From DASSBR01 sp035688265 (GTDB taxonomy: Bacteria > Pseudomonadota > Gammaproteobacteria > Natronospirales > DASSBR01): a stretch of DNA of 64,000 nt. Positions 34,156 to 42,706 of the stretch are shown piece by piece. Position numbers and translations under genes: made by a program. Each line of letters starts with the position of its first letter. Position 1 is the first letter of the stretch. Where the stretch lies: positions 32,128-96,127 of the forward strand of contig DASSNE010000034.1 in NCBI GenBank assembly GCA_035688265.1, in the 5' to 3' direction. Below the pieces are notes generated by a model that saw nothing but the letters and a program-made list of their open reading frames with translations, did no database searches and had not been told where the DNA came from.

Positions 34156-34687
34156 AGCCGTCATCCTCGACCGGGACGGCGTCATCAACCACGACTCGCC
34201 GGACTACATCAAGAGTGCCGACGAGTGGCGCCCGATTGCCGGCAGCCTGGAAGCCATCGCGCAATTCAAGCGCGCGGGCTGGCGCGTCGCGCTCGCCACC
34301 AACCAGGCCGGTATCGCGCGCGGCCTGTTCACGCAGGCGGCACTCGACGGCATTCATGAGCGCATGCTCGCGGCCATTCGGGCGGCAGGTGGCGACATCG
34401 ACGTGCTCGTTTACTGTCCCCACCGGCCTGAAGACCATTGCGACTGCCGCAAGCCGGCGCCGGGCCTTTTGCACGAGATCGGCCGCCGCCTGCAAATTGA
34501 TTTGCACGACGTCCCGTTCATCGGCGACACGCTCAAGGACATCGACGCCGCGCGCGCGGTCGGGGCACGGCCGCTGCTGGTGCGCACGGGGCAGGGCGAG
34601 GCCGCTCTCGCCGCACTCGGCGATGCGCCGGACGTGAGAATATTCGCCGACCTCGCCGCCGCGGCTTCCTATCTGACTGGGCAATAA
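34142..34687 (+). CDS. gmhB: D-glycero-beta-D-manno-heptose-1,7-bisphosphate 7-phosphatase
   Basis: 181 aa from a GTG at 34142, inside the end of glyS. HAD-superfamily phosphatase in ADP-heptose synthesis for the lipopolysaccharide core. Asp10 and Asp12 of ILDRDGVIN are the nucleophile and acid/base pair. The zinc loop CPHRPEDHCDC (three Cys, one His) separates GmhB from histidinol phosphatases without the loop. Final HAD motif PFIGDTLKDIDAARAVG. The glyS-gmhB-plsC-gyrB context is conserved in gammaproteobacteria. Confidence 0.95.
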   Translation: MNEAKAVILDRDGVINHDSPDYIKSADEWRPIAGSLEAIAQFKRAGWRVALATNQAGIARGLFTQAALDGIHERMLAAIRAAGGDIDVLVYCPHRPEDHCDCRKPAPGLLHEIGRRLQIDLHDVPFIGDTLKDIDAARAVGARPLLVRTGQGEAALAALGDAPDVRIFADLAAAASYLTGQ

Positions 34688-34693
34688 CCACCG

Positions 34694-35488
34694 ATGCTGT
34701 TTCTTCGTTCCCTGGTGTTTACCGTCTTCATGCTCGTCTCGGTCGTCATCTACGCGATCGGCGTGCTGTTCAGCCCATTGCTGCCGGCGGCGTGGCGCGA
34801 AGCGATTCCGCCCGCGTGGGCGAACCTCGCCCTCGGCGCCCTGCGGATCATCTGCAAGCTCGATTACCGTGTCGAAGGCGTGGAAAACATTCCCGCGCAA
34901 GTGGGCGTCGCATTCTGGAAGCACCAGTCGATGTGGGAAACCGTCGCGCAAATCGTCGTGTTTCCGCGCCAGTGCTGGGTGCTGAAGAAAAGCCTGATGT
35001 CGATTCCCTTCGTCGGCTGGGCGCTCCGGTTCTACCAGCCGATCGCCATCGATCGCGGCGCCGGCCGCCGCGCGGTCGAACAGGTCATCGAGCAGGGCCG
35101 CGAACGGCTCGCGGCCGGCCGCTGGGTCATGATCTTCCCGGAAGGGACACGCATGCCTCCCGGCACCACGCGTCGTTACGGCATGAGCGGCATTCTGCTG
35201 GCGGAAAAGACGGGCCGGCCAATCGTGCCGGTCGCCCACAACGCCGGCGACTTCTGGCGCCGCAACGGCATCCTGAAGCGCCCCGGCATGATCGTGGTGC
35301 GGATCGGCGAGCCGGTCTATACGAATGGCCGGCCGCTCGAGGTCGTCGCCAGGGAAATCCAGAACTGGATCGAGGCGCAGATGCGGGACATCAGCCCTGA
35401 TTATGCCGGAACCTTTCTGGCTACAAACGGCAACCGACGTCGCAGCACTAAAAATCGCGTCAACGGAGACACGCGGTGTGGTGATTGA
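34694..35488 (+). CDS. plsC: 1-acyl-sn-glycerol-3-phosphate acyltransferase
   Basis: 264 aa. It acylates lysophosphatidic acid to phosphatidic acid at the inner membrane. One N-terminal membrane helix (about residues 7-27) and then the acyltransferase motifs: KHQSMWET (His77 to Glu82, so HX4E rather than the usual HX4D), and FPEGTRMPPG near residue 149. The position between gmhB and gyrB supports the call. The end of the gene forms the left arm of an inverted repeat. Confidence 0.9.
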   Translation: MLFLRSLVFTVFMLVSVVIYAIGVLFSPLLPAAWREAIPPAWANLALGALRIICKLDYRVEGVENIPAQVGVAFWKHQSMWETVAQIVVFPRQCWVLKKSLMSIPFVGWALRFYQPIAIDRGAGRRAVEQVIEQGRERLAAGRWVMIFPEGTRMPPGTTRRYGMSGILLAEKTGRPIVPVAHNAGDFWRRNGILKRPGMIVVRIGEPVYTNGRPLEVVAREIQNWIEAQMRDISPDYAGTFLATNGNRRRSTKNRVNGDTRCGD

Positions 35489-35524
35489 TTTCACGGCGTC
35501 CCTGAAAGCGATTACCACACCGCG
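35472..35524. terminator. Inverted repeat between convergent plsC and gyrB
   Basis: CGCGGTGTGGTGAT (35472-35485) pairs with ATTACCACACCGCG (35511-35524) with one mismatch over 14 bp, around a 25-nt loop. It begins inside the last codons of plsC and ends 18 bp before the gyrB stop. No T-run follows, so it may be a Rho-assisted or bidirectional transcript end. Confidence 0.55.
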
Positions 35525-35542
35525 GGGCGTGTCGAAGCCAAG

Positions 35543-37963
35543 TCAGACGTCGAGGTTGGACACCTCCAACGCATTACGCTCGATAAAGTCGCGCCGCGGC
35601 TCGACGTGATCGCCCATCAGCGTGGTGAAAATTTCGTCCGCGGACACCGCATCCTCGATCCGCACCTGCAACAGCCGGCGCGTCTCCTGGTTCATCGTCG
35701 TTTCCCAGAGCTGCTCCGGATTCATTTCGCCCAAGCCCTTGTAGCGCTGAATGCTCTGGCCGCGCTTGGACTCATCCAGCAGCCAGTTGATCGCCTGCTT
35801 GAACGACGTCACCGGCTCGCGCCGCTCGCCGCGCTGCACGTACGCGCCTTCGCCGAGCAGGTCCTGCAGGCTCTCGCCGAGCTCGGTGAGTTTCCGGTAT
35901 TCGCCGGAGCTGAAGAACTCGCGCTGAATCAGCCGCTCGTTGGCGATGCCGTGGTGCTTGCGGCGGATGCGGATGCTGGGCGCGCCGCGATCCGGCTCCT
36001 CGACAGTATCGAGTACATAGCGGTACGACTGGCCGTCGTCGGCATTCAGGCGCGTTTGCAACGTCTCGAGCCACCGATTGAGGCGTACCGGGTCGGCGTA
36101 CAGGTCGCCGTCGACCGTCGGCATGTAGATGAGCTTTTCCAGCACCGTCGCGTCGTAGCGCCGCGCCCAGCGCTGAATCATCGCCTGCACGCTCATGTAG
36201 CGTCGCGCCAGATCTTCGAGTGCCGCGTCGGCGATGGGCGGAGCATCGTCCGCGACGTGCAGCGATGCGCCTTGCAGCGCCGATTGCAGCAAGGTTGAAT
36301 TCAGCTCCGCCTCATCTTTGACATAAGTCTCCTGCTTGCCGCGCTTGATCTTGAACAGCGGCGGCTGCGCGATGTAGATGTGGCCGCGCTCGACCAGCTC
36401 CGGCATCTGCCGGTAAAAAAAAGTCAGCAGCAGCGTGCGGATGTGCGACCCGTCCACGTCCGCGTCCGTCATGATGATGATGCGGTGATAGCGCAACTTG
36501 TCCGGATCGAAGTCTTCATGGCCGATGCCACAGCCGAGGGCTGTAATAAGCGTCCCAACTTCGGCCGAAGATAGCATTTTGTCAAAGCGCGCCTTCTCGA
36601 CATTCAGAATTTTGCCCTTGAGCGGCAAGATGGCCTGGTAGCGGCGATCGCGCCCCTGTTTCGCCGAGCCGCCGGCCGAGTCGCCCTCGACCAGGAACAG
36701 CTCCGACTGCGACGGGTCCCGCTCCTGGCAGTCCGCCAGCTTGCCGGGCAGGCCGGCGACATCGAGCGCGCCCTTGCGGCGCGTCATCTCGCGCGCCTTG
36801 CGCGCCGCTTCGCGCGCCCGGGCCGCGTCGATCACCTTGCCGACGATGGTCTTCGCCTGCTGCGGATACTCAAGCAGGAAGTCCTGCACCTTTTCCGCCA
36901 TCAGTGACTCGACGACGCCCTTGACCTCGGACGACACCAGCTTGTCCTTCGTCTGGGACGAAAATTTCGGATCCGGCACCTTGACCGACAACACGGCCGT
37001 CAGCCCTTCGCGGGCGTCGTCGCCGGACGGCGTGACCTTTTCGCGCTTGGCGAGGCCTTCCGATTCGATGTACTGGTTTACCGTCCGCGTCAGCGCCGCG
37101 CGAAAGCCCGCGAGGTGCGTGCCGCCGTCGCGCTGCGGAATGTTGTTGGTAAAGCAGAATACCGCCTCCTGATAGGAAGTATTCCATTGCAGGGCCGCCT
37201 CGACCACGATGCGGTCCCGCTCGGCGCTGAAATGAATCACGTCCTCGTGCAGCGGCGTCTTGTTGCGGTTCAAATGCGCGACGAAGGCCTTGATGCCGCC
37301 GTCGTATTCAAACACGTCCTGCTTTTCGGCGCGCTCGTCCTTGAGGACGATGCGCACGCCCGAGTTGAGGAAAGACAGTTCGCGCAACCGGCGCGCGAGC
37401 ACATCGTATTGAAACTCGATGTTGGTGAAGATCGTCGCGCTCGGCTTGAAGCGGATGATGGTGCCGCTACGGGTCGTGTCGCCGACGACGGCCAGCGGCG
37501 ATTCGGGCTCGCCGAGAGCATAACGCTGCTCATGGACCTTGCCGTCACGATGGATCGTCAGCTGCAGGTACTCGGACAGCGCATTGACGACGGATACGCC
37601 GACGCCGTGCAGACCGCCCGACACCTTGTAGGAGTTGTCGTCGAACTTTCCGCCAGCGTGCAGCACGGTCATGATGACTTCCGCGGCGGAGCGCCCTTCT
37701 TCCTCGTGCAGATCGACTGGAATGCCGCGGCCGTTGTCGGTGACGGTGACCGAGTCGTCGGCGTGCAGAGTGACGGAAATTTCGGTGCAATAGCCGGCGA
37801 GCGCCTCGTCGATCGAGTTGTCGACGACCTCGAACACCATGTGGTGCAGGCCGGTGCCGTCATCGGTGTCGCCGATGTACATCCCGGGCCGCTTGCGGAC
37901 GGCGTCGAGACCTTTGAGAACCTTGATATTATGAGAATCGTAGCGTGGTGTGGCTTCCGCCAT
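35543..37963 (-). CDS. gyrB: DNA gyrase subunit B
   Basis: 806 aa. ATPase subunit of the type II topoisomerase that introduces negative supercoils. GHKL ATPase domain (about residues 1-220: VLKGLDAVRKRPGMYIGDT, VVDNSIDEALAGYC, SGGLHGVGVSVVNALS), transducer domain, then the TOPRIM domain with LVEGDSAGGSAKQGRDR and IIIMTDADVDGSHIRTLLLTFFYR, and the C-terminal RYKGLGEMNPEQLWETTM. The size includes the insertion typical of gammaproteobacterial GyrB. Fourth gene of the dnaA-dnaN-recF-gyrB run. Confidence 0.98.
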   Translation of the reverse strand: MAEATPRYDSHNIKVLKGLDAVRKRPGMYIGDTDDGTGLHHMVFEVVDNSIDEALAGYCTEISVTLHADDSVTVTDNGRGIPVDLHEEEGRSAAEVIMTVLHAGGKFDDNSYKVSGGLHGVGVSVVNALSEYLQLTIHRDGKVHEQRYALGEPESPLAVVGDTTRSGTIIRFKPSATIFTNIEFQYDVLARRLRELSFLNSGVRIVLKDERAEKQDVFEYDGGIKAFVAHLNRNKTPLHEDVIHFSAERDRIVVEAALQWNTSYQEAVFCFTNNIPQRDGGTHLAGFRAALTRTVNQYIESEGLAKREKVTPSGDDAREGLTAVLSVKVPDPKFSSQTKDKLVSSEVKGVVESLMAEKVQDFLLEYPQQAKTIVGKVIDAARAREAARKAREMTRRKGALDVAGLPGKLADCQERDPSQSELFLVEGDSAGGSAKQGRDRRYQAILPLKGKILNVEKARFDKMLSSAEVGTLITALGCGIGHEDFDPDKLRYHRIIIMTDADVDGSHIRTLLLTFFYRQMPELVERGHIYIAQPPLFKIKRGKQETYVKDEAELNSTLLQSALQGASLHVADDAPPIADAALEDLARRYMSVQAMIQRWARRYDATVLEKLIYMPTVDGDLYADPVRLNRWLETLQTRLNADDGQSYRYVLDTVEEPDRGAPSIRIRRKHHGIANERLIQREFFSSGEYRKLTELGESLQDLLGEGAYVQRGERREPVTSFKQAINWLLDESKRGQSIQRYKGLGEMNPEQLWETTMNQETRRLLQVRIEDAVSADEIFTTLMGDHVEPRRDFIERNALEVSNLDV

Positions 37964-38002
37964 GGGGCAAACTCCAGCATTGCCGGCGTAAATGACTCCT
38001 TA

Positions 38003-39079
38003 TTATATCACCTCGCGGACGGCGCCCCGTTCCACGTGGAACACTTTCGCTTCGGATATCGGCGGCCTTAGCAGCGTCGAAGCGTCGATGCCGGTCAAAA
38101 CAATCTGCGACGAGGACTGCGCCAGGAGCGCCAGCAGCCGGCTGAGGCGCGCACTGTCGAGTTCGGCAGCCAGATCGTCGACAAGCAACAGGCAACCGTG
38201 CCCCCGCGCTTGCCTGTACACCTCCGCTTGCGCCAGCAACATTGCGACTGCCAATAATTTCTGCTGACCGCGCGACACCTGTTCCTGGGCAGGCGTTCCA
38301 TTCCACCGGACCGCCAGGTCGGCGCGGTGCGGGCCAACGCCGCTGATGCCGCGCTCGCGGTCAGTGTCGGCGGCGCGCGCAATGGCATCTTCCAGGCTTT
38401 GCCCCGCCGCCCAGCCGGAGCGGTAACGCACTTCGATCTCTACATCGTCAAACAGGCGGGACCTGATCGCCGGCAGCGCCGTTTCAAACCGGGCGAGCCA
38501 CGCTCGGCGCGCCTGATCGATGGCCTGACCCGCCTCGATAAACTCCGCATTCCACGCGTTCACCGAGCGCGCGGAAGCGCCGTGCTTCAGCAACGCATTA
38601 CGCTGCCGGAGCGCGCGGCGGAAGCGCCGCCATGCTGCCAGGAAAGATTGTTCCACGTGAAACGTGCCCCAATCCATGAACTGGCGCCGAGCCGCCGGGC
38701 CGCCTTCAATCAGGCGATGGCTGTGCGGATCGATCAGCAGCAGCGGTAGGGCTTCGGCGAGTACGGCCATCGAGTCGGCCGGCTGGCCGTTGTAGCGCGG
38801 GCGCATTTCACCGCCGACACGTTCGATCCCCAGCCGAACCGACTGATCGCCCGTCTCTAACAGCCCGAACACCTGGAAGCCGGCGGTGCCATGACGTTGC
38901 AGGCTCCCGAGCTGCGCGGTTCTGAAGGACCGCCCGCGCCCGAGGCAAAAGATGGCCTCAATCAAGCTGGTTTTGCCGGCGCCGTTCGCGCCGCTGATAA
39001 TATTGACGCCCGAATCCAGGCGCAGGCCGGCGGTTTCGAAACAGCGAAAATCCCGCAGCCCGAATTCCGTCAGCGTCAA
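38003..39079 (-). CDS. recF: DNA replication and repair protein RecF
   Basis: 358 aa from a TTG at 39079; no ATG fits, and homologues begin at this point (LTEFGLRDFRCFE). SMC-like ATPase of the RecFOR pathway, which loads RecA at gaps. Walker A SGANGAGKTSLIEAI at about residues 29-43, signature SRGQQKLLAVAMLLAQA, Walker B LLLVDDLAAELD. Conserved place between dnaN (26-bp gap) and gyrB (39-bp gap). Confidence 0.96.
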   Translation of the reverse strand: MTLTEFGLRDFRCFETAGLRLDSGVNIISGANGAGKTSLIEAIFCLGRGRSFRTAQLGSLQRHGTAGFQVFGLLETGDQSVRLGIERVGGEMRPRYNGQPADSMAVLAEALPLLLIDPHSHRLIEGGPAARRQFMDWGTFHVEQSFLAAWRRFRRALRQRNALLKHGASARSVNAWNAEFIEAGQAIDQARRAWLARFETALPAIRSRLFDDVEIEVRYRSGWAAGQSLEDAIARAADTDRERGISGVGPHRADLAVRWNGTPAQEQVSRGQQKLLAVAMLLAQAEVYRQARGHGCLLLVDDLAAELDSARLSRLLALLAQSSSQIVLTGIDASTLLRPPISEAKVFHVERGAVREVI

Positions 39080-39105
39080 GGTGATAAATCTTGCAACGCC
39101 ACCGG

Positions 39106-40206
39106 CTACAGCCGCATCGGCATGACGACGTAGCGGTGCGCCTCGGAATCCGGATCCAGAATCAGGCAGCTGCTGTTGGCGTCGCTCAGCTGCATGACGA
39201 CGTCTTCCGCGTCGATCGCGTTCAGCGCATCCAGCAGATACACGACGTTGAAACCGATTTCGAGCGGCTCGCCCTGGTAGTCCGCCTCGAATTCGTCTTC
39301 CGCCTCTTCCTGCTCCGGATTATGCGCCTGGATTTGCACCCGGTTGTCGTCAAGCTGCAAACGCACGCCCTTGTATTTTTCGTTCGACAAAATCGCTGCA
39401 CGCCCCAGCGAATCGCGCATCAGCAGGCGGTTCGCGCGTACCGTCTTGTCGCCGCCGCGCGGCACGACCCGGTCGTAGTCGGGAAAGCGACCATCCACGA
39501 GTTTCGACGTGAACCGCAGTTCACCCAGGCCGACGCGAATCTTGTTGCCGCCCAGCTCGATTTCCGCGAGTGTATCGCTGTCGCTCAGTAACCGCTGCAA
39601 CTCCAGCACGCCTTTGCGCGGAACGATCACCTGCTGCGCCGGCGCGTCGCCGGTATGCGCTGCGATATCGCATAAAGCCAGTCTGTGCCCGTCCGTCGCC
39701 ACCGCGCGGACGCGGCCGTCCGCAATTTCCAGCAACAGTCCGTTCAGGTAGTAGCGGACATCCTGCTGCGCCATCGCAAAGTGCGTGCGATCGAGCAGCT
39801 CTTTCAGATCTTTTTGCGGGATCGAAAACCTTATTTGGGTATCTACATCTTCAACAGTCGGAAACTCGGCCGCCGGCAACGTCGACAGACTGAACCGGCT
39901 TCGCCCCGATTGCAGCTGCAACCGCTCCTTGTCAAGCACCGCCTTCACCGTCGCGCCCTCCGGCAGCGCCCGGCAGATGTCGAGCAGCTTCCGCCCCGGC
40001 ACCGTCACTTCGCCGCCATCCTCGCACGCAAGCGCCGTCGATGCGGTCAATTCGACTTCGAGATCCGTGCCCGTCAGCGTCAGCCGGTCGGCATCCGCCG
40101 CAATCAGCAGGTTCGACAGGATCGGCATCGTCTGCCGTCTCTCCACTACGCCAATCACGGCCTGAATAGGTTTCAGCAGTGCGTCACGTGCGATTTCGAA
40201 TTTCAT
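39106..40206 (-). CDS. dnaN: DNA polymerase III beta subunit (sliding clamp)
   Basis: 366 aa from ATG 40206, preceded by AAGGTGG; an in-frame GTG at 40215 would use that same ribosome site as coding sequence and is less likely. The ring dimer tethers polymerase III to DNA. Three clamp domains of about 120 residues each; conserved segments MKFEIARDALLKPIQAVIGVVERR, ATDGHRLALC and the C-terminal VVMPMRL, which forms the partner-binding pocket. Confidence 0.97.
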   Translation of the reverse strand: MKFEIARDALLKPIQAVIGVVERRQTMPILSNLLIAADADRLTLTGTDLEVELTASTALACEDGGEVTVPGRKLLDICRALPEGATVKAVLDKERLQLQSGRSRFSLSTLPAAEFPTVEDVDTQIRFSIPQKDLKELLDRTHFAMAQQDVRYYLNGLLLEIADGRVRAVATDGHRLALCDIAAHTGDAPAQQVIVPRKGVLELQRLLSDSDTLAEIELGGNKIRVGLGELRFTSKLVDGRFPDYDRVVPRGGDKTVRANRLLMRDSLGRAAILSNEKYKGVRLQLDDNRVQIQAHNPEQEEAEDEFEADYQGEPLEIGFNVVYLLDALNAIDAEDVVMQLSDANSSCLILDPDSEAHRYVVMPMRL

Positions 40207-40433
40207 GCGTGCCACCTTGTTCCAAAAGAAATTACTTTTTATAAAAGAATAGTTGTTACTGTAAGGAGTCCGATCTCTTGTGCGCAGCCCCGAATTTTAA
40301 CTTACATTCAAGCACTTGCGCGCTCTGATAGCCCGATGAGCAGCCTTTGGACCGCCCTTGGACGCGCTGTGGACAACATGTTGATCAATCGACCCGACGT
40401 CGTGGCCGCCGAGATATCCACAGCTTGTCCCCG
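40207..40433. other. Candidate replication origin region (dnaN-dnaA gap)
   Basis: This 227-bp gap contains a DnaA-box-like TGTGGACAA (40368-40376, minus orientation TTGTCCACA), a second ATATCCACA (40414-40422, one mismatch from TTATCCACA), and an AT-rich stretch at 40214-40262 (many A/T runs) that could unwind. A perfect box lies on the other side of dnaA (41838). In this group the origin is usually beside dnaA, so oriC is here, in the dnaA-rpmH gap, or in both. The exact site cannot be fixed by eye. Confidence 0.5.
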
Positions 40434-41780
40434 CTAACCTGTCAGCATTCTCAACAGGTTTTGCCAATCCTCGTCCACGCGCGTTTCTTCGCGCCGCAAC
40501 TCGGCGACTTTGCGGCGCGCATGCAGCACCGTGGTGTGGTCCCGGCCGCCGAAAGCGTCGCCGATTTCCGGCAGGCTGTGACTGGTCAGTTCCTTCGCCA
40601 GCGACATCGCGATCTGCCGCGGCCGGGTGATCGAGCGACTGCGCTTTTTCGACAGCAGGTCGGCGACGCGGATCTTGTAATAGTCCGCGACCACCTTCTG
40701 GATATTCTCCAGCGTAATCAGCTTCTGCTGCAGCGCGAGCAAGTCGCGCAGCGCGTCCTTTACGAAGGCGATCGTGATCGGCTGGCCGGTAAAGCGCGAA
40801 TTGGCGATCACCCGGCGCAGCGCGCCTTCCAGCTCGCGCACATTGGAGCGGATCCGCTGGGCGATAAAAAACGCCACATCGTCCGGCAGCGTCACGCCTT
40901 CCTGGGCGGCCTTCATGATCAGGATCGCCACGCTCGTTTCGAGTTCCGGCGGCTCGATCGCGACCGTCAGGCCCCAGCCGAAACGCGACTTCAGCCGCTC
41001 TTCCAGGCCATCCACCTCTTTCGGATAGCGGTCGCAGGTCAGGATCACCTGCTGGCGGCCGTCGAGCAGTGCATTGAAGGTATGAAAAAATTCTTCCTGG
41101 GAGCGGTCCTTGCCGGCGAAAAACTGGATATCGTCGATCAGCAGCGCGTCGAGCGACCGGTAGCGCCGCTTGAAATCGTTGATGGTGTTATGTTGCAACG
41201 CGCGCACCATGTCGCCGACGAAACGTTCCGAATGCACGTAGGCGATTCGCGCCCGCGGCCGCTTTTCCATCAGCTTGTTGCCGACGCTGTGCATCAGGTG
41301 CGTCTTGCCGAGGCCGACGCCGCCGTACAGGAACAGCGGGTTGTAGGCGGTACCGGGATTTTCGGCAACCTGGTGGGCGGCCGCCTTGGCAAGCTGGTTC
41401 GACTTGCCTTCGACAAAGCTTTCGAAGGTGTAGGCGGGATTGACCGGATTGCCGATCGCCTCGGCGACCCGCCGCGCCGAGCGCGATTCCGTGACCACCG
41501 CCGGCGCGGTATCCCCGACTTCCAGATTGACCGCCGCCTGGCGCGCCGGATCAAGCGTGCGCACCAGCTCCACGATGCGGGCGAGGAAATGCTCGCTCAC
41601 CCAGTCGCGCACATAGCGGTTCGGCGCCAGCAGCCTGAGTTCGCGATCCTCCTGGCGGGCCTGTAACGGACGAATCCAGGTGCTCAGTTCCTGCTCCGAC
41701 AACTCGGTTTCGAGATGGCTGATGCAACGTTGCCACAACGGCGGATCGACCGCCGCGCCCCTTGAATTCGTTCCCGTCAT
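40434..41780 (-). CDS. dnaA: Chromosomal replication initiator DnaA
   Basis: 448 aa. N-terminal domain I (WQRCISHLETELSEQELSTWIRPLQ), a short linker, the AAA+ domain with Walker A GGVGLGKTHLMHSVGN and Walker B DALLIDDIQFFAGK, and the C-terminal DNA-binding domain with GGRDHTTVLHARRKV, which reads DnaA boxes. It initiates replication at oriC. A DnaA box lies just upstream of its start (41838-41846), next to a possible -10 (complement of 41818-41823), suggesting autoregulation. Confidence 0.98.
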   Translation of the reverse strand: MTGTNSRGAAVDPPLWQRCISHLETELSEQELSTWIRPLQARQEDRELRLLAPNRYVRDWVSEHFLARIVELVRTLDPARQAAVNLEVGDTAPAVVTESRSARRVAEAIGNPVNPAYTFESFVEGKSNQLAKAAAHQVAENPGTAYNPLFLYGGVGLGKTHLMHSVGNKLMEKRPRARIAYVHSERFVGDMVRALQHNTINDFKRRYRSLDALLIDDIQFFAGKDRSQEEFFHTFNALLDGRQQVILTCDRYPKEVDGLEERLKSRFGWGLTVAIEPPELETSVAILIMKAAQEGVTLPDDVAFFIAQRIRSNVRELEGALRRVIANSRFTGQPITIAFVKDALRDLLALQQKLITLENIQKVVADYYKIRVADLLSKKRSRSITRPRQIAMSLAKELTSHSLPEIGDAFGGRDHTTVLHARRKVAELRREETRVDEDWQNLLRMLTG

Positions 41781-41837
41781 TAACCCGTCGACTGTCTGCT
41801 GTTGGCGCCCCGTGCAGTCTATACCCGAAGGCGCAAG

Positions 41838-41846
41838 TTATCCACA
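41838..41846 (+). promoter_or_regulatory. Perfect DnaA box in the dnaA-rpmH gap
   Basis: TTATCCACA, identical to the consensus. It is 58 bp upstream of the dnaA ATG, overlaps the -35 area of a possible dnaA promoter, and may belong to oriC. Confidence 0.75.
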
Positions 41847-41879
41847 GGCCCGCAGGCCGTCCGCGCACGCCGTTTTCGG

Positions 41880-41908
41880 TTGACAATCCGCCGCCAAGCC
41901 GATTTAAT
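41880..41908 (+). promoter_or_regulatory. Strong sigma-70 promoter of rpmH
   Basis: Perfect -35 TTGACA (41880-41885), a 17-bp spacer, and -10 TTTAAT (41903-41908, 5/6). Transcription would start near 41915, about 58 nt before rpmH, and continue into rnpA and yidD-yidC. Confidence 0.85.
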
Positions 41909-41972
41909 AGCCTGCTTTTGATTTGCGTCCCGGCGATACGCGGACGCCCCGGGCCCGCTCATCGGACGTGTC

Positions 41973-42107
41973 ATGAAAAGAACTTATCAACCCAGCAACC
42001 TTCACCGCAAACGCACCCATGGTTTCCGGGCGCGCATGGCCACCAAAAACGGCCGCCGGGTCCTCAAGGCGCGCCGCGCCAAGGGTCGCGCGCGACTCTG
42101 TCCGTAA
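41973..42107 (+). CDS. rpmH: 50S ribosomal protein L34
   Basis: 44 aa, read directly from the sequence: MKRTYQPSNLHRKRTHGFRA is the L34 hallmark, and the rest is Arg/Lys-rich (MATKNGRRVLKARRAKGRA). It ends RLCP rather than the common RLSV/RLTA. It is a small basic protein of the large ribosomal subunit. It follows a strong promoter and precedes rnpA by 22 nt, the universal rpmH-rnpA pairing. Confidence 0.98.
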   Translation: MKRTYQPSNLHRKRTHGFRARMATKNGRRVLKARRAKGRARLCP

Positions 42108-42129
42108 CGCCGCGTCCGGCAGGCAGGCG

Positions 42130-42495
42130 GTGACGGCGCGCTTTCCGCGCGCACGGCGCCTCACCAGGGCGGACGAGTTCGGACGGGTTTTTCGCCACGG
42201 CCGGCGGGTTCGCGATTCTCTATTTACGATGGTGACCGCGCCCAATGGCGCGGACTATGCGCGACTGGGTCTCGCCATTTCGCGCAAGGCCGCACGCCGC
42301 GCGGTCGACCGCAACCGGCTGAAACGCCTGGTGCGCGAGTCGTTCCGGCAGCAGGCGCATCTCGGCGGCCAGGACATCGTGGTCATGGCGCAGCCGGCGG
42401 CGCGGCTGGAAACCAACGGGACACTGACCGCTCATCTCAACGCCTTGTGGCACATTCTGAGCAACGATGCGACGATTGCTGATTCTGATCATTAA
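42130..42495 (+). CDS. rnpA: Ribonuclease P protein component
   Basis: 121 aa from a GTG at 42130 behind AGGCAGG; the frame is open further 5' but homologues begin near RFPRARRLTRADEFGRVFRHG. Protein cofactor of RNase P, which trims tRNA 5' leaders. The RNR motif RNRLKRLVRESFR, preceded by LGLAISRKAARRAVD, is the RNA-binding signature. It overlaps yidD by 29 bp. Confidence 0.95.
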   Translation: MTARFPRARRLTRADEFGRVFRHGRRVRDSLFTMVTAPNGADYARLGLAISRKAARRAVDRNRLKRLVRESFRQQAHLGGQDIVVMAQPAARLETNGTLTAHLNALWHILSNDATIADSDH

Positions 42496-42706
42496 GGCTT
42501 ACGCCTACGCGCTGAGCCCGGCACTGGGCAACCGCTGCCGCTTTTATCCCTCCTGTTCGGCCTATGCCGAGACGGCGATTACGCGTTTCGGCGCGTTGCG
42601 CGGGACCTGGCTCGCCATAACGCGCATCGCCTGCTGCCATCCGTGGCACACCGGCGGCGTCGATCCGGTGCCGGAGCACTTCCACTGGATGTACCGGCAT
42701 GGATAA
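42467..42706 (+). CDS. yidD: Membrane protein insertion efficiency factor YidD
   Basis: 79 aa. An N-terminal amphipathic segment (LLILIIKAYAYALSPAL) precedes the family core CRFYPSCSAYAETAITRFGALRG and CHPWHTGGVDPVP, whose cysteines are conserved. It acts with YidC in membrane protein insertion. It overlaps rnpA upstream and yidC (8 bp) downstream, the conserved order. Confidence 0.95.
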   Translation: MRRLLILIIKAYAYALSPALGNRCRFYPSCSAYAETAITRFGALRGTWLAITRIACCHPWHTGGVDPVPEHFHWMYRHG

